This document shows positions 1 to 8,745 of a stretch of DNA of 64,000 nucleotides, in pieces (position 1 is the stretch's first letter; each line of letters opens with the position of its first letter). Source of the DNA: JAMXLO01 sp963719805 (GTDB lineage: Bacteria > Pseudomonadota > Alphaproteobacteria > Acetobacterales > Acetobacteraceae). Location of the stretch: assembly GCA_963719805.1 (NCBI GenBank), contig CAVRDF010000003.1, positions 372,001 to 436,000 on the forward strand, read 5' to 3'. The translations under genes and the position numbers were made by a program. The notes under the pieces were generated by a model. The model was given only the letters and a program-made list of their open reading frames with translations. It ran no database searches and had not been told where the DNA came from.

Positions 1-2
1 TG

Positions 3-785
3 GCCGAGGAGTTGCAACGCACGCCGGGGCTGACGTTGCGGCCAACAGTGGGTTCGGCACCCTACTATCTGTATTTCCCGGAGCAGTGGGATCCGAAGTC
101 GCCGTGGTATGATCGACGCGTTCGCCTGGCGACGAAATACGCACTTGACTATGGCACGATCAACAAAGCGCTGACACTGGGCTATTCGCACATCACCGGC
201 AGCGTCATCCCGGAGAATTTCGAGTTCTACGAAAAACTGGCCCCGCCAATATACGATCCGGACAAGGCCAGACAACTGTTGGCGGAGGCCGGCCATCCTG
301 GCGGCTTCGACGCCGGCTTCTATACCTGCGACGCTGCCTACGCCAATCTTGGCGAGGCCGCGCTCAACTATCTGGGCGAAGTCGGCATTCGCGCCAAGCT
401 GAGGCCGCTCGAGCGGGCAGCGTTCTTCAAAGGATATGCCGACAAGAAGTACAAGAACATCATCCAAGGTGCATCGGGCGCGTTCGGCAATGCTGCAACG
501 CGGCTCGAGGAGTTCGTGGTGAAGGGTGGTAACTACGCCTATGGCAGCTATCCTGAGATCGACGAGTTGTTCCCGCTTCAGGCGGTGGAACTGGACCACG
601 CCAAACGCGCGGCTATCCTGGCTAAAATGCAGCAGTTGCTCGACGAACGCACGATGTACGTGTCGATCTGGCAGCTGGCCTTCATCAGTGGTGTAGGCCC
701 GAAAGTAGACCAGTCGGGCTTCGGTCTGATCAAGGGGTTTGTCTATACCGCGCCCTACGAGGATATCACGCTGAAGCGCGCATAG
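3..785 (+). CDS. ABC transporter substrate-binding protein, peptide/nickel (SBP_bac_5) type, 5' truncated
   Basis: C-terminal ~260 residues of an extracytoplasmic solute-binding protein that would deliver oligopeptides or similar solutes to the permeases encoded next. The open frame runs to the left window edge, so the start and the signal peptide lie outside; the TTG at position 12 is an internal Leu codon, not a start. The retained part has the family's usual features: a segment with YLYFPEQWDPKSPWYD and VRLATKYALD, the DPDKARQLLAEAGHPGG motif near residue 90, and a C-terminal stretch naming a 'WQLAF' sheet. It is followed after 8 nt by the first permease, in a binding protein-permease-permease-ATPase-ATPase operon. 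Substrate cannot be told from sequence. Confidence 0.9.
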   Translation, partial: AEELQRTPGLTLRPTVGSAPYYLYFPEQWDPKSPWYDRRVRLATKYALDYGTINKALTLGYSHITGSVIPENFEFYEKLAPPIYDPDKARQLLAEAGHPGGFDAGFYTCDAAYANLGEAALNYLGEVGIRAKLRPLERAAFFKGYADKKYKNIIQGASGAFGNAATRLEEFVVKGGNYAYGSYPEIDELFPLQAVELDHAKRAAILAKMQQLLDERTMYVSIWQLAFISGVGPKVDQSGFGLIKGFVYTAPYEDITLKRA

Positions 786-793
786 GGGTTCGC

Positions 794-1714
794 ATGGGAC
801 AATTCATGATGCGGCGGCTGGGCTATTCGGTGCTTTCGCTGCTGGTGTTGTCGCTGACGATATTCCTGTTCGTGCGGGTGACAGGCGATCCGGCGGCCCT
901 CTTGGTCGAACCAGGTGCCAGCGATGATGACATTGCGGCGATTCATCAGCAGTTCGGCCTGGATAAGCCGCTGTGGGTGCAATACGGCTTGTTCATGATG
1001 AACCTGTTCCGCGGCGACTTCGGACGGTCCTTCTATTATCAGACGCCGGTCCTGAGCCTCTATTTCGATCGGTTGCCCAATTCCGTGCTGCTGGCATCGG
1101 TGGCGATGACATTTTCGCTGGTCGTTGGAATTCCGACCGGTGTTCTTGCTGCCGTGCGCACGGGCAGGTTCTGGGATAGCGCAGGCAAGATCTTTGCTCT
1201 GCTCGGCTTGTCCCTGCCATCATTCTTCGTCGGGCTGCTATTGATTCTGTTGTTCTCCGTCTACCTCGGTTGGCTGCCCTCGTCCGGATCCGGCGGTGTA
1301 TTGCATATCCTAATGCCAGCCTTTGCCTTGGGTTGGTATTTCGCGGCGTCGCACATGCGCTTGACGCGTTCGTCGATGCTGGAGGTCCTGGGGTCGGAAT
1401 ACATTAAGCTGGCACGGCTGAAGGGGTTGCCCCAATCGCTGGTGATTGCCAAACACGCCTTCAAGAATGCGTTGATTCCGGTCCTGACGCTTGCCGGAAT
1501 CAATCTCGTTCTGATGATCAACGTCGCCGTAGTCGTCGAGACTGTGTTTGCCTGGCCTGGTATCGGCCGGTTGCTATACGAGGGTATCAGCTTCCGCGAT
1601 TTTCCTGTTGTGCAGGGTGTGGTGATCATGGGCGGCATCATGATTGTCTTCGTCAACCTGATGGTCGATATCGCCTACGCCGTGATTGACCCAAGAATCA
1701 GGGTGGAGAGGTAG
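794..1714 (+). CDS. ABC transporter permease, DppB/OppB family
   Basis: 306-residue inner-membrane permease of the oligopeptide/nickel class. It has an N-terminal membrane helix (residues ~8-28), the family's periplasmic segment with LDKPLWVQYG and FRGDFGRSF (near 50-75), and five further hydrophobic segments. The cytoplasmic EAA loop that contacts the ATPase is visible as LGSEYIKLARLKGLPQSLVIAKHAFKN split over residues ~195-220. The ATG at 794 is preceded by AGGGG at 783-787. It forms the channel heterodimer with the next protein. Length and order are normal for the family. Confidence 0.95.
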   Translation: MGQFMMRRLGYSVLSLLVLSLTIFLFVRVTGDPAALLVEPGASDDDIAAIHQQFGLDKPLWVQYGLFMMNLFRGDFGRSFYYQTPVLSLYFDRLPNSVLLASVAMTFSLVVGIPTGVLAAVRTGRFWDSAGKIFALLGLSLPSFFVGLLLILLFSVYLGWLPSSGSGGVLHILMPAFALGWYFAASHMRLTRSSMLEVLGSEYIKLARLKGLPQSLVIAKHAFKNALIPVLTLAGINLVLMINVAVVVETVFAWPGIGRLLYEGISFRDFPVVQGVVIMGGIMIVFVNLMVDIAYAVIDPRIRVER

Positions 1715-1719
1715 CGGCA

Positions 1720-2607
1720 GTGAGCATGACGACAGAGAGCATTGCTCTTCCTGCGCCACCGCGCTCCTGGGCGGTAAGGCGCCGCGGCCTGCCATTGCTG
1801 CCGATCGCCATCCTTACGATTATCACTCTGACGGCGATCTTCGCCGATTTCCTTGCACCGCATAATCCGGAAGTCGGCAGCCTGACCGCTCGCTTCCGTC
1901 CGCCATTCTGGCAAGTCCACGGCAGTACGGATCATATACTGGGCACTGACCAATTGGGGCGCGACGTGCTGTCGCGGCTGATTTTCGGTGCACGTGTGTC
2001 CATGGTGGTCGGGTTCACGGCAGTCATCTTTGCCGGCGCCATAGGCACTGCGCTTGGCATTCTCGCCGGCTATATCGGCGGGTGGGTGGATCAGGTCATC
2101 ATGCGCATCACCGATGCCTGGTTGGCGCTACCCGCGTTGACCTTCGCGATTTTCTTGGCCGCGATTGTCGGACCAAGCATGTGGAATATCGTGATCATTC
2201 TGGGTGCAGTCTACTGGACACGTTATGCACGTGTCGTGCGTGGCGAGGTCCTGTCGCTGAAGGAACGCGAGTTCGTCCGCCTCGCTGTTGTCGCCGGCTG
2301 TTCGAAATGGACCATCATGCGGCGGCATATCCTGCCGAACGTTGTCAATTCCGCGATCGTGCTCGCAACGCTCATGCTCGGCGTTGTTATCGTCACCGAG
2401 GCATCACTATCCTTTCTTGGTGTCGGCGTGCCACCTCCGCAGCCGGCGTGGGGTCTGATGCTGTCGGATGGCAAGCAAGGCTTGATGGTAGGCTACTGGT
2501 GGCTAACCGTCATGCCCGGATGCTGCATCATGCTGATGGTATTGTCTGCGAACCTTCTCGGAGATTGGCTCCGTGTCAAACTCGACCCTCAGCTCCGTCA
2601 GCTCTGA
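1720..2607 (+). CDS. ABC transporter permease, DppC/OppC family
   Basis: 295-residue inner-membrane permease, second channel subunit of the oligopeptide-type importer. The N-terminal cytoplasmic tail is followed by a helix, the typical periplasmic HILGTDQLGRDVLSRL motif (residues ~71-87), and an EAA loop with REFVRLAVVAGCSKW and HILPN (~185-210). A GTG at 1720 is taken as start because GGAGAGG (1705-1711) lies 8 nt upstream; the ATG two codons later is the alternative. The 3' end overlaps the next ATPase gene by 35 nt, indicating translational coupling. Confidence 0.95.
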   Translation: MSMTTESIALPAPPRSWAVRRRGLPLLPIAILTIITLTAIFADFLAPHNPEVGSLTARFRPPFWQVHGSTDHILGTDQLGRDVLSRLIFGARVSMVVGFTAVIFAGAIGTALGILAGYIGGWVDQVIMRITDAWLALPALTFAIFLAAIVGPSMWNIVIILGAVYWTRYARVVRGEVLSLKEREFVRLAVVAGCSKWTIMRRHILPNVVNSAIVLATLMLGVVIVTEASLSFLGVGVPPPQPAWGLMLSDGKQGLMVGYWWLTVMPGCCIMLMVLSANLLGDWLRVKLDPQLRQL

Positions 2608-3628
2608 TCCCCGGCGCATCACCGCGGCGGCAATGGTTCGCCCATTGCTGGAGATCGACAATCTTTCAACACACTATGTGTCCGCGCAGGGGAAGCGGGT
2701 TATTCGCGCGGTCGACGATGTATCACTACACGTCAATGCCGGCGAGACGGTGGGTATCGTTGGTGAGTCCGGGTCCGGCAAGACGACGTTGGCGCTGAGC
2801 ATTGTCCGAGTGCTGCCGACTGCAGCAAAGGTGGTCTCGGGACAAGTCTGGTTCGAGGGTGAGGACCTGATACGCAAGTCCAGCGCTGAAATGCAGCATG
2901 TGCGTGGCAAGCGGATCGCCATGATCTTGCAGGATCCGATGGCATCGCTGAACCCGCTGTTCACGATCGGCAATCAGGTGGCGGAGCCTATCCGCGTGCA
3001 CGAAGGAGCGGACCGGCGCACGGCGTGGCGGCGCGCGCGGGATCTGCTGAAGGCGGTGCGGATTCCCTCACCCGAGGCCCGTGTACGGCAGTTTCCGCAC
3101 GAGATGTCCGGCGGTATGCGGCAGCGTATTGTTGGCGCCATCGGCATATCCTGCGAACCGCGTCTGCTGATAGCGGACGAACCAACGACAAGCCTGGATC
3201 TGACAATACAGGCACAATATCTGAACTTGCTGCGGGAGCTACAGCGCGAACATGGCCTGGCGCTGATTTTCATCACCCATAATCTTGGCATTGTTGCGAA
3301 GATGTGTGACCGGCTCGTGGTGATGTATGCGGGCCGTGTGGTCGAATCAGGACCGGTCTCGCATGTCTTCAACACGCCGGCACATCCATATACACGGGCG
3401 CTGCTCAATGCGATTCCGCGCATGAGCGATAGCCGCCAGCGGCTGACCGCGATCGAGGGCCAGCCACCTGACCTGGCCGCGTTGCCGCGTGGCTGCGCAT
3501 TTGCCGCACGCTGTCCGGACGCCTTCGATCGATGCATGAAAGAGACGCCGCCGGCGTTCAACCTCGGAACCGGGCGAACTGCGCGGTGCTGGCTGGCAAG
3601 CGAGACGACACGCGCCGGAGCCGTCTGA
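2573..3628 (+). CDS. ABC transporter ATP-binding protein, DppD/OppD family
   Basis: 351-residue cytoplasmic ATPase of the peptide-type importer. Walker A GESGSGKTT at residues 64-72, signature MSGGMRQR near 178-185, Walker B LLIADEP near 198-204, and the C-terminal oligopeptide-transport extension with CAFAARCPDAFDRC, which in this family can hold an Fe-S cluster. GTG start at 2573 inside the upstream gene; an ATG at 2633 (residue 21, just before the conserved domain) is an equally plausible start. Its stop TGA shares an A with the next gene's ATG. Confidence 0.94.
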   Translation: MSNSTLSSVSSDPRRITAAAMVRPLLEIDNLSTHYVSAQGKRVIRAVDDVSLHVNAGETVGIVGESGSGKTTLALSIVRVLPTAAKVVSGQVWFEGEDLIRKSSAEMQHVRGKRIAMILQDPMASLNPLFTIGNQVAEPIRVHEGADRRTAWRRARDLLKAVRIPSPEARVRQFPHEMSGGMRQRIVGAIGISCEPRLLIADEPTTSLDLTIQAQYLNLLRELQREHGLALIFITHNLGIVAKMCDRLVVMYAGRVVESGPVSHVFNTPAHPYTRALLNAIPRMSDSRQRLTAIEGQPPDLAALPRGCAFAARCPDAFDRCMKETPPAFNLGTGRTARCWLASETTRAGAV

Positions 3629-4557
3629 TGCACGTGCTCGAAGCGGAAGGACTGACCAAGCACTTCAATGCGAGGCGCGGCGTGTTCGGTGGCAGCCGGG
3701 GCGTTGTGCGCGCTGTGGATAATATATCCTTCGGCGTCGAGAGCGGCCGCACCCTTGGCGTTGTCGGCAAGTCAGGCTGTGGCAAAACGACGACCGCGAA
3801 ACTGGTCCTAGGCCTGGAAGAGCCCACCAGCGGGAGGATTCGTTTTCAGGGTGAAGATCTACAAACTCTGGATGCTGCTGGCCGGAAGCAATACCGGAAA
3901 TCGGTGCAGGCGGTATTTCAGGATCCGTACGCGTCGCTTAGTCCTCGCATGCGGATCAGCGACATCATCAGCGAACCTTTGGTCACCAACGAGACGTTAG
4001 CGCCAAAGGAGGTCCGCAAGCGTGTGCTGAAGCTGCTCGATCTGGTTGGACTGTCTGAGCGCTCGGCCGACCTATTCCCGCACGAATTCTCGGGCGGGCA
4101 ACGGCAGCGGATCGCGATCGCCAGAGCACTGGCGTTGTCACCGAAGCTGGTGGTGCTCGACGAGCCGGTATCCGCGTTGGATGTATCTATTCGCGCGCAG
4201 GTTCTGAACCTGCTGCGCGATCTTCAGGAAGAGATGGGATTGTCGTATTTGTTCATCGCCCATGACCTGGCTGCTGTCGCCCACATGAGCCACGCGATCG
4301 TGGTGATGTATCTGGGCAAGATCGTCGAAACGGGCGATGCGCGGACACTCGCGCGGGCGCCGAAACATCCCTACACGGCGGCACTTTTTTCCGCCGCATT
4401 GCCAAGCCATCCCGACGAGCAGCGCGACGAGATCATTCTGACCGGTGAGGTGCCGAGTTCCGCTCAATCCTCCCGGCGGCTGTCGGTTCCATCCACGCTG
4501 TCCGTCCGCAATGCCGATCTGCGGACAACAGGAGCCGCCGCTTTCCTGGGCCGATGA
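3628..4557 (+). CDS. ABC transporter ATP-binding protein, DppF/OppF family, with C-terminal frameshift
   Basis: Second ATPase of the peptide-type importer. ATG at 3628 overlaps the upstream stop (ATGA), which fixes the start. Walker A GKSGCGKTT, signature FSGGQRQR and Walker B LVVLDEP are intact. Near 4458 the frame changes: as read, the protein ends in a Ser/Arg/Leu-rich tail at 4557. If one T of the TT at 4458-4459 is dropped, the frame continues as GEVPSPLNPPGGC followed by RFHPRCPSAMPIC, the hallmark C-terminus of the family, to a TAG at 4589-4591, giving 320 residues. The break is therefore one extra base, probably an assembly error; the protein is likely functional. Confidence 0.92.
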   Translation: MHVLEAEGLTKHFNARRGVFGGSRGVVRAVDNISFGVESGRTLGVVGKSGCGKTTTAKLVLGLEEPTSGRIRFQGEDLQTLDAAGRKQYRKSVQAVFQDPYASLSPRMRISDIISEPLVTNETLAPKEVRKRVLKLLDLVGLSERSADLFPHEFSGGQRQRIAIARALALSPKLVVLDEPVSALDVSIRAQVLNLLRDLQEEMGLSYLFIAHDLAAVAHMSHAIVVMYLGKIVETGDARTLARAPKHPYTAALFSAALPSHPDEQRDEIILTGEVPSSAQSSRRLSVPSTLSVRNADLRTTGAAAFLGR

Positions 4558-4753
4558 CCGGGCGGTCGCGTGCCATCTTTTTAGCTCTTAGGACAGACAG
4601 CGCCTCTCTGGACGCGATCAGGCGGGCGCGCCGCAACTACATCGTGCGCGGCATGGAGCTCTTCGTCCTTCCGCGCCAATGGTAATGTTGCCAACGCAAT
4701 TGCTCATTCGCCATATTGCCGATCGACGGCCAGGCTCCTTGCGGGGGAAGATC

Positions 4754-5941
4754 ATGAGCAGCTCAGCCGGTTATACGGTAACGGATGCCGATCCATTCTC
4801 ACCGGAGTTTTTCAACGATCCTTATCCCTATCATGAGGCATTGAGGGAGGCTGGGCCTGCGGTGAGGCTCTCGCGCTACAGCGCGTGGGCAGTCGCGCGC
4901 CACGATGATGTAAGCAGGGCCTTGCACGACTGGCAGACATTTTCGTCGGCGCGCGGAGTGGGTCTTGCTGATTTTGCAAAGGAAGAACCATGGCGGCCGC
5001 CGAGTCTCGTTCTTGAGGCAGATCCCCCACTCCACGATCGGGCACGAGGCATATTGAATCGGGTCTTGTCGCCGGCAGTCATCCGAAAACTGAAGGATAG
5101 CTTCTCCCAAACAGCAGAACAGCTGGTTGACCAACTCGCATTGGCGGGAGAGTTCGATGCTGTTCCCGATCTCGCTGAAGCGTTTCCCCTTGGGGTGTTT
5201 CCGGATGCAGTCGGCGTGTCGCGCGAGGGGCGGGAACTGTTGATTGCGTATGGGAACCTAACGTTCGATGCCTTGGGGCCACGGTCTGATAGATTGAACC
5301 AAAGGATGGCCGATGCCGCGACTGCGATTGCATGGGTGCAGGCACAGACACAGCGAGCGGCGCTTGGCGAGGGATTCGGCACCGCTATCCACGCCGCAGT
5401 TGATGAAGGGAAAATCACCGCCCAGGAGGCTCCTCTTCTCGTGCGCTCGCTGCTTTCAGCGGGTCTGGATACGACAGTGGCTGGCCTTGGCGCCGCGCTC
5501 CACTGTCTTGCGCGGTTCCCAGAGCAGTTCCAGCGGTTGCGGCACGAACCCGGTCTGGCACGCGCCGCATTCGAGGAAGCCGTAAGGCTCGAAAGCCCTG
5601 TTCAACATTTCTTTCGGACCAGCACCCGCGCGACCGATGTCGGCGGCACGGCAATCGGGGAGGGAGAGAAAGTCCTGTTGATGTTCGGTGCTGCCAACCG
5701 AGATCCGCGACGCTGGGAACGCCCGTGCACTTACGACATGACACGAAACAGCGCCGGTCATCTCGGATTCGGAGCGGGGATCCACAACTGTGTCGGCCAG
5801 GTTCTGGCACGTTTGGAAGGTGAGGTTGTGTTGACCGCGCTCGCACGGAGGGTGCGTTCGATCAGTGTTACCGGGCCGATACGATATCGGTTCAATAATT
5901 CCCTGCGGTGCCTGGAGAGTTTGCCTGTGCGGTTTCTGTAA
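4754..5941 (+). CDS. Cytochrome P450, CYP199-like class I bacterial enzyme
   Basis: 395-residue soluble haem-thiolate monooxygenase. I-helix AGLDTT at residues 236-241 (oxygen activation), ExxR as EAVR at 275-278, and haem-binding FGAGIHNC with Cys346 as axial ligand. The WRPPSLVLEADPPLHDR segment (80-95) resembles the CYP199A group, which O-demethylates or hydroxylates para-substituted benzoates; this substrate class is inference only. The ATG at 4754 is chosen because GGGGGAAG (4742-4749) precedes it; an upstream in-frame ATG at 4679 would add a non-conserved 25-residue leader. No ferredoxin or ferredoxin reductase gene is adjacent, so electrons must come from elsewhere. Confidence 0.93.
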   Translation: MSSSAGYTVTDADPFSPEFFNDPYPYHEALREAGPAVRLSRYSAWAVARHDDVSRALHDWQTFSSARGVGLADFAKEEPWRPPSLVLEADPPLHDRARGILNRVLSPAVIRKLKDSFSQTAEQLVDQLALAGEFDAVPDLAEAFPLGVFPDAVGVSREGRELLIAYGNLTFDALGPRSDRLNQRMADAATAIAWVQAQTQRAALGEGFGTAIHAAVDEGKITAQEAPLLVRSLLSAGLDTTVAGLGAALHCLARFPEQFQRLRHEPGLARAAFEEAVRLESPVQHFFRTSTRATDVGGTAIGEGEKVLLMFGAANRDPRRWERPCTYDMTRNSAGHLGFGAGIHNCVGQVLARLEGEVVLTALARRVRSISVTGPIRYRFNNSLRCLESLPVRFL

Positions 5942-6048
5942 AGGGCGCACTGGCGGGAGTGCCGAAATTCGGCAAGAATTTGCCGGCGCCAAGACACTTC
6001 AGGCAGTGCGAGGTTGCTTCCTTCGACGAATGCTCGCCTTATGGGCTG

Positions 6049-6273
6049 ATGGCACAGCAGCAGCGCGACCCTTTTCCCATTTCCCTTGGCCAGGCGTACC
6101 GTGTCTTGGTGACGGTGCGACCTAACTCGCGGCCGAGGGACTTCATTTGGCAGATCGTTCGCGATAGCGCGGACGGATTATCGATCAGGGCTGCTTCAAA
6201 GATGAGTTTCAAGACGATGAGCGACGCTTATACGGCGGGTGCGGCAGCCCTGAACAAGTTGACTCCATCATAG
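6049..6273 (+). CDS. Small conserved-type hypothetical protein (74 aa)
   Basis: Short protein starting at ATG 6049 (MAQQQRDPF). The open frame extends upstream into the P450 gene's end, but that part has no conserved look and no ribosome site. The body with VTVRPNSRPRDFIWQIVRD and a C-terminal segment (SFKTMSDAYTAGAAALNKL) resembles short alphaproteobacterial proteins with a W-x-I-V/R core and a Gly/Ala-rich terminal helix. Function unknown. Coding use resembles the neighbours. It is co-directional with the P450 gene, ~110 nt downstream. Confidence 0.5.
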   Translation: MAQQQRDPFPISLGQAYRVLVTVRPNSRPRDFIWQIVRDSADGLSIRAASKMSFKTMSDAYTAGAAALNKLTPS

Positions 6274-6284
6274 TTAAGCGTCCT

Positions 6285-6337
6285 GGCTCGCCCTGAGCGT
6301 GACCTCGCGGCGTGTCTGCTGGGGGGGCCGGCGAGCC
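6285..6337. terminator. Inverted repeat between small ORF and peptidoglycan-binding gene
   Basis: GGCTCGCC (6285-6292) pairs perfectly with GGCGAGCC (6330-6337) around a 37-nt G-rich loop. It sits between two convergent genes, as expected of a transcription-stop structure, but there is no T tract, so intrinsic termination is uncertain. Confidence 0.25.
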
Positions 6338-6381
6338 GATCAAGACCTCGGTTCCAAACCCGCCCCGTACAACTCGATGAT

Positions 6382-6888
6382 CTATGACCCAAGATCGCGC
6401 AACAGCCCGCATGCGGCTTCCAGCGTCAGTTGTTGGGCGCTGCCTGGAGTCATCCACGTGAACCACGTATCATCGCCCACGATGCCGTCTGCTATTTTGC
6501 CCGACCACGTTTGCAGCGCGCGAACTGCGGTCTCGGTCAACGGACCAAAGATACCATCGATTGCCCCGGCATAGGGCGTGAATAGGATCGCGACGTCCTG
6601 CCCTTTAAGGGCCTGTTGCAGCCATGCGACGACTGGTCCGGTGTCACCGACACTCAGAGTTGGCGAGGCTTCTTTATAGGCTGGCAGCTTTGCCCAGGTG
6701 GGATCGTCCACCGTGCCGGTTGCCGGCAGCCCATTGGCTCCCTGGAACAGCTTGACCGATGCTTCCAGGCTTGCGTCGAAAACGCCGGTGATTGGGCCGA
6801 ACGGATTCCAGAGCAACTGCCGCGCCAGAGCCCTTTGCACACGCTTGACATCATCGCCAGTGGCGCCGGGACCAATACTCAGAGCCAT
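6382..6888 (-). CDS. Peptidoglycan-binding protein with two PG_binding_1 domains
   Basis: 168-residue protein made of two tandem peptidoglycan-binding (PGRP_1-like) three-helix domains: one at residues ~3-65 (GDDVKRVQRAL ... GPITGVFDASLEASVKLFQ) and one at ~75-150 (GPVVAWLQQALKG ... GAIDGIFGPLTETAVRALQ). The ATG at 6888 is fixed by a strong GGAGGGAAAG ribosome site just upstream. No signal peptide or catalytic domain is seen, so it is either exported by another route or works as a wall-anchoring accessory. It is divergent from the tyrosinase operon. Confidence 0.85.
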   Translation of the reverse strand: MALSIGPGATGDDVKRVQRALARQLLWNPFGPITGVFDASLEASVKLFQGANGLPATGTVDDPTWAKLPAYKEASPTLSVGDTGPVVAWLQQALKGQDVAILFTPYAGAIDGIFGPLTETAVRALQTWSGKIADGIVGDDTWFTWMTPGSAQQLTLEAACGLLRDLGS

Positions 6889-7223
6889 GACTTTCCCTCC
6901 CTCTTGCATTGTAGCTGCAAAAGAATTGACAGCCGTTCGGCACATCGGATCAAGCCGCCGATCGGCCGATACGGCACTACCCTTTCTTGACCGCTCCGCG
7001 CAGTGACGCAGATCATAGTGAGGAGGCTGCGCAGCCTATGCATCGTATCGCCGATGCCGCGACTTGTCGTGATGTTCGGAAGCCGCGGGCAGGGCTCGGC
7101 CTCAGACGTCTTCCCAGCAGCATTATTGTTGCTTGACGCCCGGTTAGTGGCTACGCTTGCAATTGGCGGCGACTGGCCGCTCATCGGGCAACTTCAGATA
7201 ATAAATAGTGGGAAACGCCACGC
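6889..7223. other. Intergenic region between divergent peptidoglycan-binding and tyrosinase genes
   Basis: 335 nt without a convincing gene. It must hold both promoters. A small dyad TTGCA (6904-6908) / TGCAA (6916-6920) lies just upstream of the minus-strand ribosome site. TTGACA (6925-6930) and TTGACG (7133-7138) are possible -35 elements on the plus strand, but no good -10 follows either. Short reading frames here on both strands lack ribosome sites and conservation signs. Confidence 0.4.
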
Positions 7224-8021
7224 ATGGCCGATATCCGTTTCAGATTGGGCGTCCATAATCTCGATGCCACGCAGGTTGCGGACTTGCGCAATTCCTATCA
7301 GCAGATGATGGGGATCAGTGACAACCGGGGTTATCAGATCCTTGCCGGCAGGCACGGCGTACCGGACTGGTACTGCTGGCATCACCAACAGAACGCCCAT
7401 ATAGCGCAGAATATGCGGCTGTTCCTGCCGTGGCACCGTGCCTATCTCTATAATTGGGAGATGGCGATGCGCGATCGGGTACCCCAAGTGACGCAGCCCT
7501 GGTGGGACTGGACGCTCGGACCGCCACGTCAAAATGGTCTGCCGACCATTTTCACCGACCGCGCCGGCGCCGATGGCCAACCCAACCCATTGCGCAGCTT
7601 CCGCATCAACCTGCCGCAGGCCAACCCTCCTGTGGTGCGGGCCACCAGCCGCGAGCCCGGTCCGCCAGACGGGCTGCCGACGCAGGCTGCTGTCGATGAC
7701 TGCCTGTCGCAAACAGACTGGGCGGATTTCAGCGACGCGTTGGAGGATATCCACGATCAGGTGCATGGCTGGGTGTCCGGCGACATGGGGGTGATCGGGA
7801 CAGCGGCATTCGACCCGATCTTCTGGTCGCATCATGCGATGATCGACCGCATCTGGTGGCTCTGGCAGGCGCGCAACGGCAACGGCAACATGCCTGCGGA
7901 CCTGGCTGATCAGGTGCTGCCGCCGTTCAATGTACAGGTGCGGGACGTGCTCAATGTGCATGATCTTGGCTACGAGTACGGTGCCGCGCAGTCTGTCATT
8001 CCGATCGGGGGGACAAGCTGA
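7224..8021 (+). CDS. Tyrosinase family type-3 copper protein
   Basis: 265-residue dicopper oxidase of the bacterial tyrosinase/polyphenol oxidase family (monophenol and/or o-diphenol oxidation to quinones). CuA region: His44 in AGRHGVP, the WHH pair at 52-54 and FLPWHRAYL (~67-75). CuB region: IHDQVHGW (near 175-182) and FDPIFWSHHAMIDRIWW (near 198-214). It is short, like other bacterial tyrosinases that lack the C-terminal cap domain. No signal peptide is visible. The stop overlaps the next start by ATGA, so the two proteins are almost certainly made together; the partner resembles the missing cap domain. Confidence 0.93.
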   Translation: MADIRFRLGVHNLDATQVADLRNSYQQMMGISDNRGYQILAGRHGVPDWYCWHHQQNAHIAQNMRLFLPWHRAYLYNWEMAMRDRVPQVTQPWWDWTLGPPRQNGLPTIFTDRAGADGQPNPLRSFRINLPQANPPVVRATSREPGPPDGLPTQAAVDDCLSQTDWADFSDALEDIHDQVHGWVSGDMGVIGTAAFDPIFWSHHAMIDRIWWLWQARNGNGNMPADLADQVLPPFNVQVRDVLNVHDLGYEYGAAQSVIPIGGTS

Positions 8022-8572
8022 TGGCTCGAGCACCCAGAAAAAAAGCTCCGGCGCGCAAAGCCAGTCCAGCCGCGCCGCGCCGCCTCGGGCCGCCAAAGCG
8101 GGTGGGCGGTGGCGCTAAGACGTTTACCAGCAAGCCGGTGCGGATTGATTTCGCCGCGCCCGAACACCGGCTGTCGCGCGCTGATCTTGAGATCGATGGG
8201 ATCTATCATGGCGAGGCCTCTTATGAAGGCCGCATTTTCTTCAACAACGCCAAGGCAGATCACACCACGCCGCGCAACCGTGAGAACGGCTATGCGGGAT
8301 CATTCCACATCTTCGGCCATGGTGGCTGCCTGGGCGATCCCGGCCATTGCGAAGTCAACGAACATAATCGCGAGGCGTACGATTTTCGCACACCGCATCC
8401 GCTGACGCTTGCATCGAAGCGCGTGACGGTGACCGATGCACTGCGGGATCTTGCCAGGACGAACAAACAGGTCACGATCACAATAGTGCCGGTGATCAAT
8501 GCCGCCAATGAGTTGTGCGACACAGAGAACGTGTTCCGCTGCGAGAATATGCGGTTTGTCAGTTACAACTGA
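8021..8572 (+). CDS. Tyrosinase-associated beta-sandwich protein (cap/C-terminal-domain-like partner)
   Basis: 183-residue protein translationally coupled to the tyrosinase. The N-terminal ~35 residues are Lys/Ala/Pro-rich and basic (MARAPRKKAPARKASP...). The remainder has segments such as YEGRIFFNN, GYAGSFHIFGHGGC and TPHPLTLASKRVTVTDAL that recall the C-terminal domain fused to some polyphenol oxidases and bacterial tyrosinases. That domain shields the copper site or helps copper loading. Four Cys (two in GHGGCLGDPGHC, two in ELCDTENVFRC) could form disulfides or bind copper. The role as chaperone/cap is inferred from position and resemblance, not shown. Confidence 0.7.
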   Translation: MARAPRKKAPARKASPAAPRRLGPPKRVGGGAKTFTSKPVRIDFAAPEHRLSRADLEIDGIYHGEASYEGRIFFNNAKADHTTPRNRENGYAGSFHIFGHGGCLGDPGHCEVNEHNREAYDFRTPHPLTLASKRVTVTDALRDLARTNKQVTITIVPVINAANELCDTENVFRCENMRFVSYN

Positions 8573-8655
8573 CGACGCGATCCGCAGGGGCTAGGACGCC
8601 AGCGCTTCGCGCTTCGCCCAATTCGGCTGACGTGCTGACGGCATTGCCGAACGCT

Positions 8656-8739
8656 TTGGCAATTAGACGCTTCGACGGCGCCGCGGTGGGAGCCGAGGTC
8701 ATCGGCTCGCGCGGCAAAGGGTTTTCAAGACGTCACTGA
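8656..8739 (+). pseudogene. Possible N-terminal remnant of a TauD/TfdA dioxygenase gene
   Basis: In the 173-nt gap between convergent genes, the frame from 8656 reads LAIRRFDGAAVGAEVIG, which looks like the conserved N-terminus of TauD/TfdA-type Fe(II)/2-oxoglutarate dioxygenases. It then turns to low-complexity residues and stops at 8739. If real, it is a truncated leftover. Chance resemblance over 17 residues cannot be excluded. Confidence 0.25.
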
Positions 8740-8745
8740 CCATTC

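Noticed and set aside
4679..4753. Upstream ATG of the P450 gene
   Set aside because: The 25-residue extension is not conserved, and the better ribosome site belongs to ATG 4754.
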